A stretch of 64,000 nt of DNA from RGIG4576 sp964536025 (GTDB lineage Bacteria; Bacteroidota; Bacteroidia; Bacteroidales; Muribaculaceae), in the NCBI GenBank assembly GCA_964536025.1, contig CAZHXA010000002.1, forward strand, positions 62,001 through 126,000, read 5' to 3'. The position numbers and the translations under genes were made by a program. Under the pieces are notes generated by a model. It saw nothing but the letters and a program-made list of their open reading frames with translations. It had not been told where the DNA came from and made no database searches. Within the stretch, counting starts at the first letter, position 1. Every line of letters starts with the position of its first letter. Positions 60,470-64,000 of this stretch are shown here, piece by piece.

Positions 60470-61924
60470 TTATAGATTTGGAGGCACTTCTAAGCCGAGA
60501 GCTTTTGCTACGCCTATACCGTATGCAGGGTCGGCTTTATAGCAATTGCTTATGTGGCGTTCTTTGATGAATTTTTCAGCATTACCCATTGCTCTTGCTG
60601 TATTTTCAAAAAGAAGTTGTTGTTCTTCATGACTCATAAGACGGAATAAAGCTCCCGGTTGACTGTAATAGTCATCATCATATTCACGCTCGTTGTAATT
60701 ATAAGCATCTCCATACAAATTTAGCGGAGGTTCTTTTAAGTGAGGTGAATCTTTCCATTCACCATAGCTGTTAGGCTCATATCCTTTCGTCGAACCATAA
60801 TTGCCATCTACTCGCATGGCTCCATCGCGATGGTAAGTGTGAAATGGACAGCGAGGACGATTTACCGGTATTTGTTCAACGTTTACACCTAATCGATAAC
60901 GTTGTGCATCGCCATAGGAGAATAAGCGTCCTTGTAGCATTTTATCGGGGGAGAAACCTATTCCGTCTATTATATTTATTGGATTAAATGCTGATTGCTC
61001 TACTTCGGCAAAATAATTTTCAGGATTTCTATTCAGTTCAAGTATTCCTACATCGTGAAGAGGAAAATCACCGTGTGGCCATACTTTAGTGAGGTCAAAA
61101 GGATTGATATGATAATTATCAGCTTCTTCTTCGCTCATTAATTGTACTTGAAAAATCCATCTTGGGTAATCGCCTCGTTCTATGCTTTCATATAAATCGC
61201 GTTGGTGCGATTCTCGGTCTTGGGCTATGATAGCTTCGGCTTCTTGGTCGGTAAGACATTTAATTCCTTGACAAGTGCGTAAATGGAACTTTACCCACGT
61301 GCGTTTATTCTCGGCATTAATGAAGCTGTAAGTGTGACTGCCGAAGCCATGCATGTGGCGATAAGAGTAGGGTATTCCACGTGGACTCATTGTAATGGTG
61401 ATTTGATGAAGTGCTTCAGGTAGGAGTGTCCAAAAATCCCAATTATTGTTGGCACTACGCATATTGGTGCGGGGGTCACGTTTTATTGCATGGTTGAGGT
61501 CGGGAAATTTAAGCGGGTCGCGTAAGAAAAACACTGGAGTGTTGTTACCAACCAAATCCCAATTGCCTGTTTCGGTGTAAAACTTCATGGCAAAACCGCG
61601 AATGTCGCGTTCAGCATCGGCAGCACCTCGTTCACCTGCCACTGTGGAAAATCTTACAAAACATTCGGTCTGTTTGCCTATTTTGTTGAAAATTGATGCT
61701 CGTGTGTACTTGGTAATATCGTGTGTAACAGTAAAAGTGCCATACGCACCTGAGCCTTTGGCATGCATGCGTCTTTCAGGGATAACTTCTCTATCGAAGT
61801 GTGCGAGTTTTTCGATTAACCAAGTGTCTTGTAGTAAGACTGGTCCGCGTTGTCCTGCTGTTTGTGAGTTTTGATTGTCAACAATGTGTCTTCCGTTGGC
61901 AGATGTGAGTTTTTTACTTTCCAT
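60470..61924 (-). CDS. katA: Monofunctional heme catalase
   Basis: The 484-residue clade 3-type catalase has the distal His54 (PERRMHAKGSGAYG), RFSTVAGERGAADAERDIRGF-like segments (FSTVAGERGAADAE), the active Asn region (NNWDFWTLLPEALHQ), and the proximal heme Tyr337 (LFSYGDAQRYRLG). It removes hydrogen peroxide in the cytosol. Start 61924 (MESKKLTSANGR) matches the family; an upstream in-frame start adds 11 unrelated residues. It converges with the heme-enzyme operon. A near-consensus box CTATTTGAAC lies about 50 bases upstream. Confidence 0.96.
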   Translation of the reverse strand: MESKKLTSANGRHIVDNQNSQTAGQRGPVLLQDTWLIEKLAHFDREVIPERRMHAKGSGAYGTFTVTHDITKYTRASIFNKIGKQTECFVRFSTVAGERGAADAERDIRGFAMKFYTETGNWDLVGNNTPVFFLRDPLKFPDLNHAIKRDPRTNMRSANNNWDFWTLLPEALHQITITMSPRGIPYSYRHMHGFGSHTYSFINAENKRTWVKFHLRTCQGIKCLTDQEAEAIIAQDRESHQRDLYESIERGDYPRWIFQVQLMSEEEADNYHINPFDLTKVWPHGDFPLHDVGILELNRNPENYFAEVEQSAFNPINIIDGIGFSPDKMLQGRLFSYGDAQRYRLGVNVEQIPVNRPRCPFHTYHRDGAMRVDGNYGSTKGYEPNSYGEWKDSPHLKEPPLNLYGDAYNYNEREYDDDYYSQPGALFRLMSHEEQQLLFENTARAMGNAEKFIKERHISNCYKADPAYGIGVAKALGLEVPPNL

Positions 61925-62075
61925 GAACAATAGTTTTAGTTTTTTTAGTAAAAACAACTCAATGAAGTAGCAAGTTCAAATAGGTATCATTTTTTAGTAG
62001 CTTAGTAGATATTTGGCGTGTATAGCATGTAATACTTTCGGCATTATAACTGAAAACAGAAAGGTAAAAGGTAAA

Positions 62076-62113
62076 ATAAAAATCGCACTTCTATAATGAA
62101 ATGCGATTTTTAT
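62076..62113 (-). terminator. Terminator of the exbD-tonB run
   Basis: A perfect 12-bp stem (62076-62087 with 62102-62113) lies 34 bases past the tonB-like stop; on the minus strand it ends in TTTTTAT. Confidence 0.85.
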
Positions 62114-62147
62114 TATCATAATAATGCTACAATGAGCATCATTAATA

Positions 62148-63008
62148 TTAGTTCAATCCTTGAAGTTTGAATGTGATAGGCAATGTGTACCATACATTAA
62201 CTTCTTGTCCGTTCATCTTACCTGGGATGAACTTAGGAAGTGACTTACATAGGCGAATAGCTTCTTTGTCAAGGTCACGGTCTACGCTACGAATAACTTT
62301 CACTTCGCCAACTGAACCATTCTTGGTTACGACGAATTGAACGATTACACGTCCTTGTACACCATTTTCCATTGCAACTTGAGGATAGTTGATGTTAGAG
62401 CTCAAGAATTTCATAAGAGCTGCATCTCCACCAGGGAACTGAGGCATTTGTTCTACCGCAGTAAATACCTTTTCAGGTTCCGGTTTCTTTTCTTCAACGA
62501 TAACCTCGTTTTTGTATTCGCGTACTACGTTACGGTCATCAGTACCTTTGTCGAAGTCGGTGCTACCGAAAGCAGTTTCGGTTTCCTTCAATTCGTCAAC
62601 GGTCTTGATTTCATCTTCTTTAGTTACTTCTTCGTCCTTAGCGATAAGAAGTTCGGTAACTTTCACTGTGTTTAGGATTTCTTCAGGAAGAGCTTCAGGT
62701 TCAGGCATTTCAACCTTTTCTTGAATTTCTTCTTCCTCTTCTTCCGGAGTTTCATCCACAAAAGCCACAAGTTCTTGTTGAGCTTGGTCGGTAATCGCTG
62801 CTTCGCGTGCTGCAATAAAGTCTTGATATTTCAAGTAAGTAAATGTAGCAGCGCCAATAATAGCAATACCGATGATAGTGCAGATGAATGCTTTCAAGTG
62901 ACGAGGCTTTGATTCTGTACGAAGAACGTATGCTCCAAAGTCCTTGTTTCTACCTTCAAATACTATATCGCTCCATTCTCTCGACGTTAGATCTACATCT
63001 TTTGCCAT
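62148..63008 (-). CDS. tonB: TonB-family energy transducer
   Basis: The 286-residue protein has the Bacteroidota N-terminus (REWSDIVFEGRNKDFGAYVLR), a membrane helix (FICTIIGIAIIGAATFTYL, about 38-58), an acidic/proline-poor periplasmic linker with many Glu, and a C-terminal TonB domain beginning MPQFPGGDAALMKFL and containing GRVIVQFVVTKNGSVGEV and LPKFIPGKMNGQEV. It passes proton-motive energy to outer-membrane receptors. It lies 50 bases after exbD. Confidence 0.94.
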   Translation of the reverse strand: MAKDVDLTSREWSDIVFEGRNKDFGAYVLRTESKPRHLKAFICTIIGIAIIGAATFTYLKYQDFIAAREAAITDQAQQELVAFVDETPEEEEEEIQEKVEMPEPEALPEEILNTVKVTELLIAKDEEVTKEDEIKTVDELKETETAFGSTDFDKGTDDRNVVREYKNEVIVEEKKPEPEKVFTAVEQMPQFPGGDAALMKFLSSNINYPQVAMENGVQGRVIVQFVVTKNGSVGEVKVIRSVDRDLDKEAIRLCKSLPKFIPGKMNGQEVNVWYTLPITFKLQGLN

Positions 63009-63058
63009 AATAAAATTCCTTTCTGATTTTTACAATTAAACAATTAATAGATCTCACA

Positions 63059-63754
63059 TTACTTTTTACGAGCAAGTAAATATTCAGCCATCATAGCAGA
63101 GTCGGTACCATTGATGTGGTCGATTTGGTAACGGCTGATATTGTTGATTTGCATTTCGTCAAGAGCAGTCACAAGGCTCTTATAACTTGCGTTAGGTGTA
63201 GCCTTAATGATGATTACAGGACGAGTCAATGTAGAATCGTTACGTATCTCTTTAGCACGTGCTTGATAGATAGAGTCGTTTTTGTCTTTCAACTTGTGGA
63301 ATTTTTTAGCTTTCCAGTCTTCTTTAAGCACTGCAATTTTCTCAACAACTTGTTTATTACGATCTTGAAGTACGGCACGAATACCTTGAGCTTTTCCGTT
63401 TTCGTTGCCTTTAAATTCAATTTCTTTCATAATGTTGTTGTCAATTTTACCATCTTTGTCAGCGTCTTCGATGTTAGGCATACCTTCATAGTAGTAAACA
63501 TAGTCCTTAGTAGGAACACCGTTTTCATCAATGTCGCTATCAACAATGATAGTAACAGCTTCAGATTGTTTTACCTTGTTCTGTTCTGTCTTATCCACCT
63601 TTTCGTTAGATGGCAAACTTATTTGCAAAGTTTGAGACTTAATCATAGTGGTACAAAGCATGAAGAAGGTAATCAAAAGCATGTTCATGTCCACCATCGG
63701 TGTGAAGTCAACGCGAACATCTTTCTTTTCGGTATATTTTTTTTCTTTTGCCAT
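63059..63754 (-). CDS. exbD: Biopolymer transport protein ExbD
   Basis: The 231-residue inner-membrane protein has a short cytosolic start, the helix VDFTPMVDMNMLLITFFML with the conserved proton-relay Asp, and a periplasmic domain longer than in E. coli ExbD, with an inserted charged segment in the middle. VIIIKATPNASYKSLVTALDEMQ is the typical ExbD strand-helix. It works with ExbB and TonB. It follows a second exbD-like gene after 2 bases. Confidence 0.93.
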   Translation of the reverse strand: MAKEKKYTEKKDVRVDFTPMVDMNMLLITFFMLCTTMIKSQTLQISLPSNEKVDKTEQNKVKQSEAVTIIVDSDIDENGVPTKDYVYYYEGMPNIEDADKDGKIDNNIMKEIEFKGNENGKAQGIRAVLQDRNKQVVEKIAVLKEDWKAKKFHKLKDKNDSIYQARAKEIRNDSTLTRPVIIIKATPNASYKSLVTALDEMQINNISRYQIDHINGTDSAMMAEYLLARKK

Positions 63755-63756
63755 AA

Positions 63757-64000
63757 TTAATCTTCTTCAGTTTTTAATGCAGTCATTAAAGTGAATTTGT
63801 TCATTTTCAATGTCTGCAAGTTGTCCATAACCACTTGAATTACAGAATATGGTGTAGTAGCATCGGCTTTGATTGCAATACCTTTACCACTCTTGATAGC
63901 TTTTGCTAAGTTAGGGTTAGAGGTATTGTAAAGTGCCAACATCCATTGTTGGAATTCGTTACGATTTTCCACGTCCTTTCCCATGTCGATTGGAATACCT
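63757..64000 (-). CDS. ExbD-like protein, C-terminal part only (cut by window edge)
   Basis: The frame is open to the right edge, so the gene starts outside the window. The visible 80 residues include FQQWMLALYN, IAIKADATTPYSVIQVVMD and NKFTLMTALKTEED, matching the C-terminal half of ExbD-type proteins. Paired exbD genes before tonB are common in Bacteroidota. An internal ATG at 63984 is not a plausible start because coding continues upstream (GIPID precedes it). Confidence 0.85.
   Translation of the reverse strand, partial: GIPIDMGKDVENRNEFQQWMLALYNTSNPNLAKAIKSGKGIAIKADATTPYSVIQVVMDNLQTLKMNKFTLMTALKTEED

Noticed and set aside
63116..63760. A 214-codon open frame on the plus strand opposite exbD
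   Set aside because: It is antisense to a clear ExbD gene, encodes a Phe/Val/His-rich product with no family features, and has no promoter or start context.
1..64000. CRISPR arrays, insertion sequences, prophage genes or rRNA operons
   Set aside because: No regularly spaced repeats, transposase or integrase motifs, phage structural genes or rRNA sequence were seen in the window.

Overview
The window is a gene-dense chromosomal segment of a Bacteroidota bacterium, most likely order Bacteroidales (a gut commensal such as Muribaculaceae or Bacteroidaceae). The evidence is: A/T-rich DNA with low-GC intergenic gaps; many promoters of the Bacteroidota type (TTG, 19-20 bases, then TAnnTTTG); fused SecDF; a fused CcsBA; a NigD-like lipoprotein; lipoproteins whose lipobox Cys is followed by Asp/Ser; a T9SS-type sorting tail; DUF3467; a YidE/AspT-type transporter; and MtaB, KdtA and LpxL-type envelope genes. 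No rRNA, IS element, prophage or CRISPR array was seen.

Layout. 0-7.3 kb: birA and tsaE, a secreted low-complexity protein, the fluoride channel crcB, tRNA-Asp, a large LRR/propeller secreted protein and asnA. 7.5-10.8 kb: a LolD-like ATPase, a NigD-like lipoprotein, a DUF3467 protein and cysS. 10.9-15.6 kb: a decayed T9SS-cargo tail, a DMT exporter, a MATE exporter and an Ig-like lipoprotein. 15.9-27.3 kb: secDF, a flavin reductase, an alpha/beta hydrolase, tRNA-Arg(CCT), lemA with two TPM-domain genes, recO, rpsT between two identical tRNA-Glu genes, ridA, gyrB and tRNA-Ser. 27.3-33.7 kb (minus): a complete urease operon ureABCEFGD plus a urea transporter. 33.8-38.5 kb: gltX, an unknown outer-membrane-type protein, kdtA and an M48 metalloprotease lipoprotein. 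38.6-50.6 kb: nagB, exonuclease III, fabI, an AspT-like transporter, surE, a glycosyltransferase, a lipid A acyltransferase, mtaB, an acyl-CoA ligase, a GC-richer non-coding island next to tRNA-Arg(ACG), and engB.

The most distinctive part is 50.7-62 kb, which reads as a diiron/heme stress block. It holds a flavodiiron NO/O2 reductase, recR, a regulator that fuses a YtfE/RIC-type diiron domain to a LuxR helix-turn-helix, then a divergent four-gene operon (outer-membrane barrel, imelysin lipoprotein, di-heme oxidoreductase lipoprotein, CcsBA cytochrome c maturation protein), and finally a catalase. The regulator and the operon are read from divergent promoters that carry the same 14-base motif (one mismatch) at the same place relative to the -7 box. 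This suggests a self-contained redox- or iron-responsive system in which the diiron regulator controls an extracytoplasmic heme enzyme and its maturation factor.

The window ends in a tonB-exbD-exbD run, with the last exbD cut by the edge. All functional calls rest on reading motifs and domain order by eye; no database search was possible.
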